A DNA stretch of 64,000 nt, from positions 4,144,501 through 4,208,500 of the forward strand of contig NZ_CP027860.1 of assembly GCF_003015185.1 (NCBI RefSeq), given 5' to 3'. Position numbers and translations under genes: made by a program. The notes under the pieces were generated by a model that was not told the DNA's origin, made no database searches, and saw nothing but the letters and a program-made list of their open reading frames with translations. Shown in pieces: positions 7,434 through 17,211 of the stretch. Numbering within the stretch: the first letter of the stretch is position 1; every line of letters begins with the position of its first letter. Source of the DNA: Ahniella affigens (GTDB lineage Bacteria; Pseudomonadota; Gammaproteobacteria; Xanthomonadales; Ahniellaceae).

Positions 7434-8423
7434 TCAAGCAATGGCCGCTTGCGCGGCAAGGTAGTCGGCAGACGCGGTCAGCGCGTCCCACTCTGGTTGC
7501 CGCCGGGCCAGCAGGCTGGCCAGGTCGGATCGGGATTTTAGCGCGCGATCGGTCGTCACGCGGACGGCTTCCGCCACCAGAGCCGCCGGACAGACCAACA
7601 CTAGGTCACAACCGGCGTCCAAGTGCGCGTCAATGCGCGCCTTGATGCCACCAGCGCTTTCCGCTGCGGCCATGCCGATGTCATCGCTGATCACGACACC
7701 CAGAAACCGGAACTGCTCACGAAGAATCTCTTTGATCCAGCGTGGGGAATAGCCGGCAGGCTCGGGTGCCACAGCGGGATAGCTGACATGCGCCATCATC
7801 ACCGCTTCGGCGCCTTGGGCGATCCCGGCGGTGAACGGATAGAGGTCTTGCTTCAGAATCTCGTCGAGTGACCGTGGGTCGATTGCGGCATCAAAGTGAG
7901 TGTCTTCGAGCACCGAACCATGGCCTGGGAAGTGCTTGATCGTCGCGGCCATTCCGGCGCGATGCATCCCGCGCACGTAGGCAGCGGCAAACGCAGCGAC
8001 GATCGCCGGGTCATTATGGAACGCGCGCTCGCCAATCGCGCGATTGCCGCGTTTCAAGTCGATGCATGGCGCGAAGCTCAGGTCCAACCCGAGCGCGAGC
8101 ATTTCGCTGGCCATCAGGAACGCGTGCTGTTCGGCATCGGCCAGTGCTTTGGCAGGATCGAGCTCATAGCGCGCACCAAACACCGACAACGGCGGCAGCG
8201 CGGTGAAGCCAGGCCGGAACCGTTGCACCGGGCCGCCCTCCTGATCGACGGCGATCAAGAAACCCGGGCCGGCTTCGGCGCGGATCTCGGCGATCAGCCG
8301 CGTGACTTGTTCGCGTGACTCGAAGTTGCGCGTAAACAGAATGACGCCGCCGACAGCCGGCGACTTCAAGAAGCCGCGCTCTTCGGGCAACAGTTCTTTG
8401 CCGGCCAGACCAATCATCAACAT
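7434..8423 (-). CDS. nagZ: Beta-N-acetylhexosaminidase NagZ (GH3)
   Basis: 329 residues, the usual length of single-domain cytosolic NagZ. Hallmarks are DQEGGPVQR, the KHFPGHGS loop with the catalytic-site His, and VVISDDIGM with the nucleophile Asp. The enzyme removes N-acetylglucosamine from 1,6-anhydromuropeptides during peptidoglycan recycling and so shapes AmpC induction signals where such systems exist. No signal peptide is present. The start overlaps the CYTH gene by 7 bp, implying coupling. Confidence 0.95.
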   Translation of the reverse strand: MLMIGLAGKELLPEERGFLKSPAVGGVILFTRNFESREQVTRLIAEIRAEAGPGFLIAVDQEGGPVQRFRPGFTALPPLSVFGARYELDPAKALADAEQHAFLMASEMLALGLDLSFAPCIDLKRGNRAIGERAFHNDPAIVAAFAAAYVRGMHRAGMAATIKHFPGHGSVLEDTHFDAAIDPRSLDEILKQDLYPFTAGIAQGAEAVMMAHVSYPAVAPEPAGYSPRWIKEILREQFRFLGVVISDDIGMAAAESAGGIKARIDAHLDAGCDLVLVCPAALVAEAVRVTTDRALKSRSDLASLLARRQPEWDALTASADYLAAQAAIA

Positions 8424-8917
8424 GACTGCAACTCCATGAGAATCGCTTCGCGATCAGGCCACATAGCAAACGCCTGCTCAGCCAAGGCGAGATTCAGATA
8501 ACGCCGTTCCAAAGACACTTCCCGGCCCAACCAAGCTGGCTTTGGATAAGCGGCCTCGGCCGATTCCAGTTCGACCTCGGCAACAATCAGACCTTGATTG
8601 TCACTCAGAAATTCGTCGATCTCGAACAAGACGTCGTCGAGCGCCACTAGGTGCCGGATTTTCTCGACGCGCTTGCCAGCGAGCTCGGCCATCAGCACGT
8701 TGGCATCGGCCACCGGAATGTCGTATTCGAACTCCAGGCGCTCGATACCCGTGCTCAGCGACTTGATGTTGAGCTTGGCCGACTCGCCCTCGATGCGCAC
8801 GCGCGTTGAACAGCGATCACCGCCCAGGTACGCCTGTGCCATGCGAATCGAGCGCGTGACGGCAGTGCGCCAAGCGTCGCCGATGATCAGAAACTTGCGT
8901 TCGATCTCGATACCCAT
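8417..8917 (-). CDS. CYTH-domain protein (inorganic triphosphatase / adenylate cyclase-like fold)
   Basis: 166 residues beginning with the family signature EIERKFL, followed by alternating charged strands (RVRIEGESAKLNIKS, ERLEFEYDIP, FEIDEF, LIVAEVEL, GREVS) that form the triphosphate tunnel. Small bacterial CYTH proteins of this size are mostly inorganic triphosphatases; cyclase or thiamine-triphosphatase activity cannot be excluded. It sits 9 bp after rlmD and overlaps nagZ by 7 bp. Confidence 0.88.
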   Translation of the reverse strand: MGIEIERKFLIIGDAWRTAVTRSIRMAQAYLGGDRCSTRVRIEGESAKLNIKSLSTGIERLEFEYDIPVADANVLMAELAGKRVEKIRHLVALDDVLFEIDEFLSDNQGLIVAEVELESAEAAYPKPAWLGREVSLERRYLNLALAEQAFAMWPDREAILMELQSC

Positions 8918-8926
8918 GACCCAGCC

Positions 8927-10312
8927 TCAACGCTCGAACACGGCGATCGACTCGACATGCGCCGTCTGCGGAAACATGTCCATGACCCCCGCTTTGCTGA
9001 GCTTGAAGCCGTGATCGCGGACGAGCATGCCGGCATCGCGGGCGAGCGAACCGGGGTGGCACGATACGTAGACAATGCGCTGCACCTTCTTGGTCGGGAA
9101 CCACTTGATGACGCCATCGGCACCAGCACGGGCCGGGTCGAGCAATATCTTGTCGTACTGCTGACGCGCCCATGGTGCATCGCGATGTTCCTGAATCAAA
9201 TCGGCGACCGCGAACTCGGTATTGTCGAGACCATTCGAGCGTGCGTTGTCGCGGGCCCGCTGCACAAGCGGCCCATCGCCCTCGACACCGACCACGTGTG
9301 CGGCCTTGCGCGCCAGTGGCAGCGTGAAGTTGCCGAGCCCGCAGAACAGGTCGAGGATATGATCGGTGGGTTGCGGGTCCAGCAGATCGAGCGCGTGACG
9401 AATCATGCGCGCATTGATATCGCCATTGACCTGAATGAAGTCCAGTGGCTGGAACTGATAGCGGAGCGAAAATTCGGGCACGTCAAAATACAGCTGCACG
9501 TCGGTCGGCTCGAGCGCGTAAACTGAGTCGATGCCCTTCGGTTGCAAGAACACCGCCACACCTTCGCGGCGCGCGTAGTCCTTCAGTTTTTGCACATCGC
9601 CCTCGCTCAACGGGTTCAGATGCCGGAACACGAAGGCGGCGATCTGATCGGCGTTCGCAAATTCAATCTGTGGAATGCTATCGGCAGCATCCATCGTACT
9701 GACCAACTCAGCGAGCTTGGGCAGCTGCGCACCAATCCTCGGCGCCACGACGTGGCATTCCTGAATGTCAGCGACAAACTTGCCATTGAGCTCGCGGAAC
9801 CCAACGAGCGCGCGCCCTTTCTTGCCGACATGGCGCACGGAGAAACGACCACGGCGGCGATACTGGAACGGATTCCCGGTCAATGCCGGCAACCAGGTTT
9901 CTGGCTCGACATGCCCAATGCGAGCAAAGTTCTCGCGCAGCGTGCGCTCCTTGGCCTGTATCTGATCCTCAGCCGGCAGATGCTGCAGCACGCAGCCTGC
10001 GCATTGCCCAAAGTGCGCACACTTCGGCGTAATTCGCTTGGGCGAAGCGACCAGCACTTCGAGCAGATGGGCCTCGTCGTACTGCCGATACGCCTCCGTC
10101 CGCTTCGCCCGCACCGTTTCGCCCGGCAATGCGCCGGTCACAAATACCGTCTTGCCTTGGTGCTTGCCCACGCCCCGCCCCTCATGCGAGAGGTCATGAA
10201 TCTCGAGTTCGATGGGCTCGGCAAACTGCGGGGATGGTCGACGTTGACGCACGATAAGGCCTGGAAACCGGAAAAAGACCGGTATTGTCCCATAGACGGG
10301 CGTCCGCGTCAC
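8927..10312 (-). CDS. rlmD: 23S rRNA (uracil-1939-C5)-methyltransferase RlmD
   Basis: Up to 461 residues. An N-terminal TRAM domain (about 30-85) is followed by the Fe-S cysteine cluster CAHFGQCAGCVLQH and a later QECHVV. The SAM domain has DLFCGLGNFTLPLA, the LDPARAGA motif and the catalytic Cys in YVSCHP. It methylates U1939 of 23S rRNA (E. coli numbering). The first 20 residues are not typical of the family, and GTG at 10252 is a plausible alternative start. First gene of the run rlmD-CYTH-nagZ-hpt-phosphorylase. Confidence 0.92.
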   Translation of the reverse strand: MTRTPVYGTIPVFFRFPGLIVRQRRPSPQFAEPIELEIHDLSHEGRGVGKHQGKTVFVTGALPGETVRAKRTEAYRQYDEAHLLEVLVASPKRITPKCAHFGQCAGCVLQHLPAEDQIQAKERTLRENFARIGHVEPETWLPALTGNPFQYRRRGRFSVRHVGKKGRALVGFRELNGKFVADIQECHVVAPRIGAQLPKLAELVSTMDAADSIPQIEFANADQIAAFVFRHLNPLSEGDVQKLKDYARREGVAVFLQPKGIDSVYALEPTDVQLYFDVPEFSLRYQFQPLDFIQVNGDINARMIRHALDLLDPQPTDHILDLFCGLGNFTLPLARKAAHVVGVEGDGPLVQRARDNARSNGLDNTEFAVADLIQEHRDAPWARQQYDKILLDPARAGADGVIKWFPTKKVQRIVYVSCHPGSLARDAGMLVRDHGFKLSKAGVMDMFPQTAHVESIAVFER

Positions 10313-10462
10313 AGCGCGTCAAGAATCACCCTTCAGGCCGGATGAGCATGCGCTTCTCGGCGCGCTCAAGCGGATTCACCTCGACCAGTCACGCTTGGCC
10401 TCTAGAGCCCGGCAGCGCCAGCTAGACGCCTGCTCTGCGATTGATCTCGTGCCAAAGCAAAA

Positions 10463-10490
10463 CCCCGGGACCAAGACGATCCCGGGGCGC
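10463..10490 (-). terminator. Terminator downstream of the RHS gene
   Basis: CCCCGGGA (10463-10470) and TCCCGGGG (10480-10487) form a perfect 8-bp stem with a 9-base loop. On the minus strand it is followed by TTTTGCTTT, as expected for an intrinsic terminator of the large gene ending at 10598. The surrounding 285 bp (10313-10597) hold no convincing gene. Confidence 0.75.
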
Positions 10491-10597
10491 GTATCAAACA
10501 CTTGGCGATATTCAATCACCAATGATGCGTCCTTGCTTTCGATATCTGCTTCGAACCCCAAAAGTGCGCTGCAAATTCGAACAAACTACCTTGCCAA

Positions 10598-13500
10598 TCA
10601 GTGGTGGTTGATGTTTGAAGTCGAACGACCCACTTCCTCCACAATCCCAGGCAGTCCAACATCCGGCCCTACCATCGGAACGAATCCAGTTGGCGAGTAG
10701 ACGAATTCAGGTAGCTCACTGGGCGCGACGGCACCGCGGTCTGCCACGCCATCGGCCAGATGACCAGGCAACTCCTGCTTTGGCGAACCGCCGACATCGC
10801 GACCGGGAAAGCCATGAGTTCGCCAGGTAGAAACCGGGCTCCCTGGTGTCACTACTAGCACGCTATTCTGGTACTTAACGGACGTTTGGTGCTCACTATT
10901 TATCCGGTAGGAGATGCAGCTACCGCCACAGGCCTTAAAGATCCAACCACTCCAGTTGCTCCAGGACGGCTGCAGCATTCGCACATGGCTCTTCAAATCC
11001 TTTAGCGCCGCTGACGTATTCGAGAACGCGTCACCCGGGCTGAGGCCATTTGCGTCGAAGCGGCCGAGCGGGTTGTTGATGGCATAGCCATAGGTACTGA
11101 TTCCGCCTTCCAACCCAATGGGATCACTCTCAACGTAGCGCCCCGTGATTGGCTCGTAATCGCGCATGTAGTTGTAGTTCAACTCCGTGTCTTGATCGTA
11201 CCACTGCCCTGGGAACCGAAGATTGAAGACCATTGCAGTACCGTCATTGTCAGGGTCCTCATTGGGCGGGGTTGCACCAAACGGCTCAGCCAGCAGGTCC
11301 CAGGACCACTTTGCTCCGACTGCGGTCATGACGCGGCGCGGCGTACCAAGATGATCGGTTTCAATCGCATGAATATTGCCTTCATAGATCAGTGACACCG
11401 GTAAGTCATCGACCCAGATGTACTCCACTAGGGGAGGTGACGATTGTTCACTGTACTCACCAATCAAACGACCGGACTCGTCAAAAACGAATTCGAAGGT
11501 CGCTTTGCCCTCGACGTTCCGTATCGTTCGCTCGCCCTTGAAGTTGTAATGAAACGTAGCCCTGGTCTCGCCATTCAGCGCCACCTCAGTCATGCGATTG
11601 TGGTCGCCATAACTGTAAGTGCTGCCAGACCGGGTGAAATAAGTCGGATGGGTCAGGTTGCCATTCGCATCGTACACTCGAACCGATCCAAGAGCCTCCT
11701 CTAGCCTATGTGAAGTCAACGGGTACGTGTAGGATTGATAGTCGCCCATTCCGTTCCACATGCTTAAGCGATCGCCGGTCGCGTCATATAGGTAGAAGCG
11801 ATTGTTAAAACCACTATTTGTTTTTTCAGTCAGGCGACTCAGCGCGTCGTAGCCATAGAAACGCTGCGTGGCGCCAGCAGAAATCGCAGAGATATTCCCA
11901 AGTTCATTGAGCGTATAGTCTGCCTGAAAACCGGTTGGTGACGACGAACTGATGTCATCGATCCAATAATTCTGGTCGTGTACTCTCGTCTGCGTCACGC
12001 CAGTTGCCCAAGTAATTCCCGACACTGGACCGAATGGCAAATGGCCCAGGTTGCTAACTAGCAATTGCTCGGTGGACTTGAATTCCCGCCAATAGACTGC
12101 GGTGACACGACCGGTGGCATCGCGCACATAGCGAACACGATTCCCGGAAGGGTATGTCACCGTATCGAGACGACCGGTTTTCGTGTACGTATAGCTCGTC
12201 GAGTACGTGGCGCTCAGACCGATCTGTGTCTTCGAAGCCACCCGACCAAACCTGTCATAGCAGTAGATCGTCGTTCCAGAAGCATCGGTCACCATACTCA
12301 AGAGACCAACCCCCTCGAAACCCGCGTAATTGCATTCGCCCGGGTCCACGTCGTACGTGTAGACCTCATTCAACGAAGAATCCGGGAACGACTTCGTCGA
12401 GAGGCGTCCCAGCTCATCGTAGACCATCGTTGCCGTCTTCATCCGAGCATCTGTCCGCGTCAATACGTTGCCTGCCGCGTCATGGACATTTACTGTTGTA
12501 CCAGCGTCTGGACTCTGCACCTGCTTGAGGTTGTCCAGACCGTCATAAACGTAGATCGTATCTAAGCCCTTTGGATCGGTTACCTTTCGAAGATTGTCGC
12601 GAGTGTCGTAAGCGTATTTCGTAACCGCATTGATGCCAGGCGTTGGGTTGGTCGTCTTGTTCTGCGTAACTTTCTTGAGCCGATTCAATTCATCAAAGTC
12701 ATCGTCAGTTACCCAACCAAATTGGTTCAAGTTACCCTTCGGTTCGGTCAGCTCGTTCAGATTTCCGTTCAAATCGAACGACTTGGTTGTCTTCTGCACG
12801 TCTACAGCGTCGAAGTCAGACGCTGCCGCAGAGGGGGCATTAATAATCGATCGAATGCGCGAGAAATAGTCAAACTGCGCACCTAGAAGACGCTTGATGT
12901 TGCCTTGGGCGTCTTTGGTGAGTTCTCTTTTATGATTGCCCATGGGGTCAAGTTCATAAACAATTTCGTTACCGAGGTTATCGAATACGCGCACGAGCCG
13001 ATGCGCAGTGTCGTAGACATACTCGAGGAAACTGCCATCCGGCTGGGTTACGCGCTCCACTGCACCATACGGCTTGTATGTCACGCTAGTCGTTTGATCA
13101 TTGCTCGAAGGTGTGCCGTCGGCATTGGCTCGGACCGCAGCCGCCCCGATACGACCAGAACTGTTGTACGTGTAATCAGTGATGACGCCTCGTGCATCTT
13201 GTACCCGAGTCAATCGCCCCGCTCTGTCATAGCGCAGATAGTTCGTGACATGCCCTAGTGCATTGGTAACGGACTTTAAATCACCATGCCGATAGTGGCA
13301 CGCCCCACCTAGCGAACTGCAGGTGGGATCATCGATACCATAGTAGGCAAACGTCGTTATGTCCGCCTCGTCGGTACGAGGGCCGTCGACACTCATCAGC
13401 CTACCCGTCGAGGGACAACCTGAACCCGGTTCGCCGCACTCTATGATGTAATGGGTCTGACGGACGCCAGCGGGCGCATCTGCCAATGAGCCACAAGCGT

Positions 13501-15385
13501 ATGACGTTGGGTTAGACAGCGCAGGGTCGTAAATGCAAGCAGCTCTGACATTGCCACGCGAGTCGTAGTCCCAGGCTCTGGTTTGCTCAAGTACGTTCTG
13601 GGCGTTGTAGTACCGCTTTTGCGTCGGCAACGGCAGCGTGGGATGCCAATCCGTTTGAATTGTACGCTTTGCTGCCTGCGTTGGCGGAAGAGCAACATCA
13701 GGGATACCTTCGATGCGCTGTGTCTCAAGGTTGCGGACCGGATCAAACAAAAACTGTGTCTCATTACCGTTGAAATCCTCGGTACTCAACAACTGGCCAG
13801 TCGAGCCGTCATGCGCGCGAGTCTTGAATTCGCCGCCGCAATCAGTACAACGCTTGTCAAGTTTCCAGAGGCGCCTGACGAAGCCCCGAGTTGATACCGT
13901 AATATTGGTGGCCTGCACGTCGGGCGTGTTTGCGGCCAACTGTAGCGCATTCTGCATTGTGACAACCCGATCCGACGTGACCCCGCTCGGAAAGTTGTAA
14001 GAAAAGCTGAACTGCGTCTTGGGGACACCATCAACCAAGATGGCTTGGGAGGCCACCCGCTTGTTATTGTCGTTCGAATATGCGTAAGCCACGTACTGAG
14101 TGTTGGACTCGTCTTTAATTCCGGTCAATCCAGACTCAAAGGTCGGGTCCTCATAAAGTAGTTCGCGAACGCCAGATGCCGACTGAATCTTTGTTACGAG
14201 CCCTGGATCCCACGAATCAATCACTGCAGACCGACCAGATAGATCAGAAATCGTGAAGCGCTTGCCATGGGCTTGCTGCCCGCCAGGAATTGGCCTGAGC
14301 AACTCATCAATGTCAATCATAACCGAGCGATTGTTCTGATCCGTGAGCAACACTGCATCGGTCTGCCATGCGACCTGGACACTGCGTCCATCTGGGTAGT
14401 TCACTGACTGAAGCCGACCTGTCGAGTCGAACAGCCACTCACTGAGATCCTGTTCTTTGATTCGATAGCCAGCGCCCACTTGGACTGCGGTCCGCCCTGA
14501 ATCCTTTGTGATATTGATTGACGTATACGTGCCGGAGCCATTGTTTTTCAGCATCACGGGTTCGTGACCGGCGATATACACGATCAGCGAATTCGCATCG
14601 TATGCGCGAACCCGCCTGTCGAATTCGAACCGCCAATAGTGGCCGATCAGACCGGTAGGGGCGCCAGGAGGCCACTGTCCATAGGCGCGATAGTGAATGC
14701 GCAGCAAGTCGCTAATGCCCAATCCGAGAAGCGTCGATTCAACATGAAGCTTCTCCCCTGATGACGGATCCACTTGATCGCCAACCAGTGGCGTGTCGCT
14801 TACGATTGACAAACAAGTGTTCGGGGGGGATGTCCAACCGTACGTGTCGCGGGGACAACCGAGGCCTGCCGTATACGCGATCCTAAACGTTTCAACCTTG
14901 TTCACTGCGTCGTCGTTGCACACGTTTCCTGTAGATTGATACCCATACGTGATCGTCTTCATAGTCTCTGACGCCGTGACGTAACCATTCTCGATTGTCG
15001 GCAGGTTGGCGGTGCAAGTGGGTGTGTTACCGGTCACGATCGGGCCAACTAAGCCACACCCTTCGAAAGTATGGGCATAGCTGGTCAACAACCAATTTGA
15101 TATGTCGTACCGCCAGGTATAAGGTGATGTTGGAAGCTTGAATGGCGGATCAATCAAGCCGGAACAGGCCCCCGACCAGACACCACCACCCGCTTCACAC
15201 ATTCGGCGATTGAGTACGTTTATGTTGCCGGGATTCGTACAGGAATTAAGTTGCCATTGTTCGTTGACCGGATAACTCACGTCACAGTAACTGTTGCCGG
15301 CAGGCAGTTGACCGCAGGTTACCTGGGCATGGACCTCGGGTAGCACCCCGAGGAGCACGCACATCACAAGCAATTTTCGTTTCAT
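10598..15385 (-). CDS. Large exported RHS/YD-repeat protein with variable C-terminal tip
   Basis: 1595 residues from ATG at 15385 (AAGAG 9 bases upstream; an ATG 9 bp earlier leaves no room for it). A clear Sec signal peptide (MKRKLLVMCVLLGVLPEVHA) precedes the mature chain. Many YD-type repeats follow (for example YTYNSSGRI, YVYDTAHRLVRVFDNLGN, YAYDTRDNLRKVTDPKG). The RHS-associated core ends with YNYMRDYEPITGRYVESDPIG and NPLGRFDANGLSPG. The last 147 residues form a tip I do not recognise. RHS shells usually enclose a toxic or adhesive tip; no small immunity-like gene follows. Base composition looks lower in GC than the housekeeping genes. Confidence 0.9.
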   Translation of the reverse strand: MKRKLLVMCVLLGVLPEVHAQVTCGQLPAGNSYCDVSYPVNEQWQLNSCTNPGNINVLNRRMCEAGGGVWSGACSGLIDPPFKLPTSPYTWRYDISNWLLTSYAHTFEGCGLVGPIVTGNTPTCTANLPTIENGYVTASETMKTITYGYQSTGNVCNDDAVNKVETFRIAYTAGLGCPRDTYGWTSPPNTCLSIVSDTPLVGDQVDPSSGEKLHVESTLLGLGISDLLRIHYRAYGQWPPGAPTGLIGHYWRFEFDRRVRAYDANSLIVYIAGHEPVMLKNNGSGTYTSINITKDSGRTAVQVGAGYRIKEQDLSEWLFDSTGRLQSVNYPDGRSVQVAWQTDAVLLTDQNNRSVMIDIDELLRPIPGGQQAHGKRFTISDLSGRSAVIDSWDPGLVTKIQSASGVRELLYEDPTFESGLTGIKDESNTQYVAYAYSNDNNKRVASQAILVDGVPKTQFSFSYNFPSGVTSDRVVTMQNALQLAANTPDVQATNITVSTRGFVRRLWKLDKRCTDCGGEFKTRAHDGSTGQLLSTEDFNGNETQFLFDPVRNLETQRIEGIPDVALPPTQAAKRTIQTDWHPTLPLPTQKRYYNAQNVLEQTRAWDYDSRGNVRAACIYDPALSNPTSYACGSLADAPAGVRQTHYIIECGEPGSGCPSTGRLMSVDGPRTDEADITTFAYYGIDDPTCSSLGGACHYRHGDLKSVTNALGHVTNYLRYDRAGRLTRVQDARGVITDYTYNSSGRIGAAAVRANADGTPSSNDQTTSVTYKPYGAVERVTQPDGSFLEYVYDTAHRLVRVFDNLGNEIVYELDPMGNHKRELTKDAQGNIKRLLGAQFDYFSRIRSIINAPSAAASDFDAVDVQKTTKSFDLNGNLNELTEPKGNLNQFGWVTDDDFDELNRLKKVTQNKTTNPTPGINAVTKYAYDTRDNLRKVTDPKGLDTIYVYDGLDNLKQVQSPDAGTTVNVHDAAGNVLTRTDARMKTATMVYDELGRLSTKSFPDSSLNEVYTYDVDPGECNYAGFEGVGLLSMVTDASGTTIYCYDRFGRVASKTQIGLSATYSTSYTYTKTGRLDTVTYPSGNRVRYVRDATGRVTAVYWREFKSTEQLLVSNLGHLPFGPVSGITWATGVTQTRVHDQNYWIDDISSSSPTGFQADYTLNELGNISAISAGATQRFYGYDALSRLTEKTNSGFNNRFYLYDATGDRLSMWNGMGDYQSYTYPLTSHRLEEALGSVRVYDANGNLTHPTYFTRSGSTYSYGDHNRMTEVALNGETRATFHYNFKGERTIRNVEGKATFEFVFDESGRLIGEYSEQSSPPLVEYIWVDDLPVSLIYEGNIHAIETDHLGTPRRVMTAVGAKWSWDLLAEPFGATPPNEDPDNDGTAMVFNLRFPGQWYDQDTELNYNYMRDYEPITGRYVESDPIGLEGGISTYGYAINNPLGRFDANGLSPGDAFSNTSAALKDLKSHVRMLQPSWSNWSGWIFKACGGSCISYRINSEHQTSVKYQNSVLVVTPGSPVSTWRTHGFPGRDVGGSPKQELPGHLADGVADRGAVAPSELPEFVYSPTGFVPMVGPDVGLPGIVEEVGRSTSNINHH

Positions 15386-15394
15386 GATAGTCAT

Positions 15395-16502
15395 CTCTTG
15401 ATTGGCCGCAGCCGAGCAAAGGGCAAGGCTCGCGTTTCCGCCCAGACATTAGTTGTGCTTACTTGCCAACTGGTAGCGAGACGCTTTTCGATTAGGCACC
15501 CGCCATTTTGGTTGCCACAAATCAACGCACGTCTTGGCTGGGCTTGGATCAAGATGGCTGATGATCTGTCGTTATTCTTTTAGTATCCGAATACAACTGT
15601 TCGAGTCCGCGAAGCGAATCTATCGCAATCCTTTCAGACCCGTGTGGCACGCTTTGCGCGGATGACTAGAATTCGTTTTCTCGCGAGAGAGTGATACAGC
15701 GATCCCTGTCAGTGCTTACGCGCCGACCCACTTCGATAGGCGTCGGCGCAGGCGCGAATGGCGCATCTTCAGCAGCATCGGTGCAAATTGATCATTACAG
15801 CGTACATCTGGACTGTTCACGCGGAAGGGCACAGGCGACATGGCAGGTGGCGAGGCAATCGACCGCCACCAAGACGCCGAATCGATGTCCGTTAACTCTT
15901 GCCCGCTGCATAGAGCGATTTCCGTCAACTCCAAACAAGTTCAAGACCACGTACGCCAACCCAACCGCGACAATCAAGCCATCGACGAATCGCTGCATGC
16001 AGCCAGAAATGCCGGACACGTACCAACTCGGACATTCGCTAATGCGACCGACGCTCGTCCGCAACTGGATGCCACGATCTCCCCGCTACGGGCGCCGCTC
16101 AACATGCCGCAAGCCCGCGAACGGGATTTTCCGCGAATTGCACCGATAGCGATGACTGCGTCTGCCGCTGTGTCCGGCGCTATGCGGCGTTGACCGCTCA
16201 CGAACAAGGGCAACGGGAGTTCCTGGACAAGCAAGGTACGCGCAATTCCAATACGCATCGTGCTATAGAGACACTGAACAGGTTGAAAGTCAGTGCGGGC
16301 AATGGTGGATGTTACTCGGACCGACTTTAGCGCATGGTTTTCTGGCCGCCGTTATGCTCCCAATCATGCTGGAGATGGTGAGCTCGTCCGCCGAGTACGA
16401 TGTTGATACTGTGGCGCCCGCGCGATTCGTTGCACGCATCCGAAGCGACCGTATCGCCGTCATTGCCGAGCTCACGTCGGCGCATTCGTGCGCGGACTAA
16501 GT
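15395..16502. other. 1.1 kb with no convincing gene
   Basis: Several frames stay open for 60-150 codons on both strands, but none has a good ribosome-binding site, family motif or consistent codon use. A minus-strand frame at 15795-16064 contains two hydrophobic stretches (FVDGLIVAVGLAYVVLNLFG and FGVLVAVDCLATCHVACALP), which might be remains of a small membrane protein. The RHS promoter should lie at the left end. I see no strong terminators or tRNA genes here. Confidence 0.5.
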
Positions 16503-16853
16503 TCATCCTGGCTTGTGCAACGCGTTAGGGCTTGCCTCTCGCTGTCGCAACTGTAGAACTAGAACGGTCGGGACGGTACTCAGCACAAGCGCGCCAAATG
16601 TAATGAGGAACCCGGCGACGGCAAGCACATAACGCACCGGAGCTTCTCGGGGCGACGGGTGACTTGAGAAGCCAGTCGTGTTGTGGGCGACGTAGAACGA
16701 CTTGGCCCAGGATGGCGGTTTTCGTGTGTTCCGGGAGGTGGTCAGCTGGGCAATCTGGTGGCTATCAAGCAGCGGGATCCAGAAGTCGAACAACCAACTG
16801 CAGACGGCAAGCAGCAGTAACTGATAGATCGATAGTGTCCTGACATTCATCAT
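16503..16853 (-). CDS. Small hypothetical membrane protein
   Basis: 116 residues from ATG at 16853, supported by GGGAG nine bases upstream. Two hydrophobic segments are clear, one near the N-terminus (IYQLLLLAVCSWLFDFWIP) and one in the C-terminal third (YVLAVAGFLITFGALVLSTV), separated by a polar Ser/His/Pro-rich loop. No family is recognised. It stands alone between a gene-poor stretch and a MITE-like element, so it may be a lineage-specific accessory gene. Confidence 0.55.
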   Translation of the reverse strand: MMNVRTLSIYQLLLLAVCSWLFDFWIPLLDSHQIAQLTTSRNTRKPPSWAKSFYVAHNTTGFSSHPSPREAPVRYVLAVAGFLITFGALVLSTVPTVLVLQLRQREASPNALHKPG

Positions 16854-17016
16854 TTGCAAATACTCCCAGACAACGTTGCAGGTTCCGAAGCAACTTGCGT
16901 CACGACAAGCGTCGCGACGAACAGTCCTGGTAGCGAGTGCCAGCTTTTCAGCACGCCACTCTTAAGAGCACCAGCGATACGCCATGCGCAAGGACATTTT
17001 TGACGAACTGAACACC

Positions 17017-17175
17017 TAGGGAGGGTCTGAATAAGTCCATCCTGGACTTTCAGACCCGCACTGAGTCCGGCACATGTCCGGACTCAGTGCTCCAGAATCA
17101 ACCACTTGCGTGCTTGATTCTGGGCGGGCCATCCATGGCCCGCATCGCCTCTGAACTTGTTCAGAGGCTCCTTAG
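17017..17175. mobile_element. MITE-like element, copy 1
   Basis: A body of about 151 bp (17021-17171) built of successive palindromes, including GAGTCCGGCACATGTCCGGACTC, GGGCCATCCATGGCCC and GCCTCTGAACTTGTTCAGAGGC. The ends GGAGGGTCTGAATAAG and CTTGTTCAGAGGCTCC are imperfect terminal inverted repeats. It is flanked by CTAG on the left and TTAG on the right. It has no coding capacity. An inverted, highly similar copy lies at 18102-18261. Confidence 0.75.
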
Positions 17176-17211
17176 CACAATGCGAATTGATACTCGCTCC
17201 TGGATGAAGCT

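Noticed and set aside
10376-10561. 61-codon minus-strand frame just after the RHS gene as a possible immunity protein
   Set aside because: It starts at TTG without a ribosome-binding site and runs through the intrinsic terminator at 10463-10490.
15974-16258. Possible degraded RDD-type membrane protein gene upstream of RHS
   Set aside because: Only vague resemblance in one helix; frames are broken and no conserved Arg-Asp-Asp pattern could be placed.
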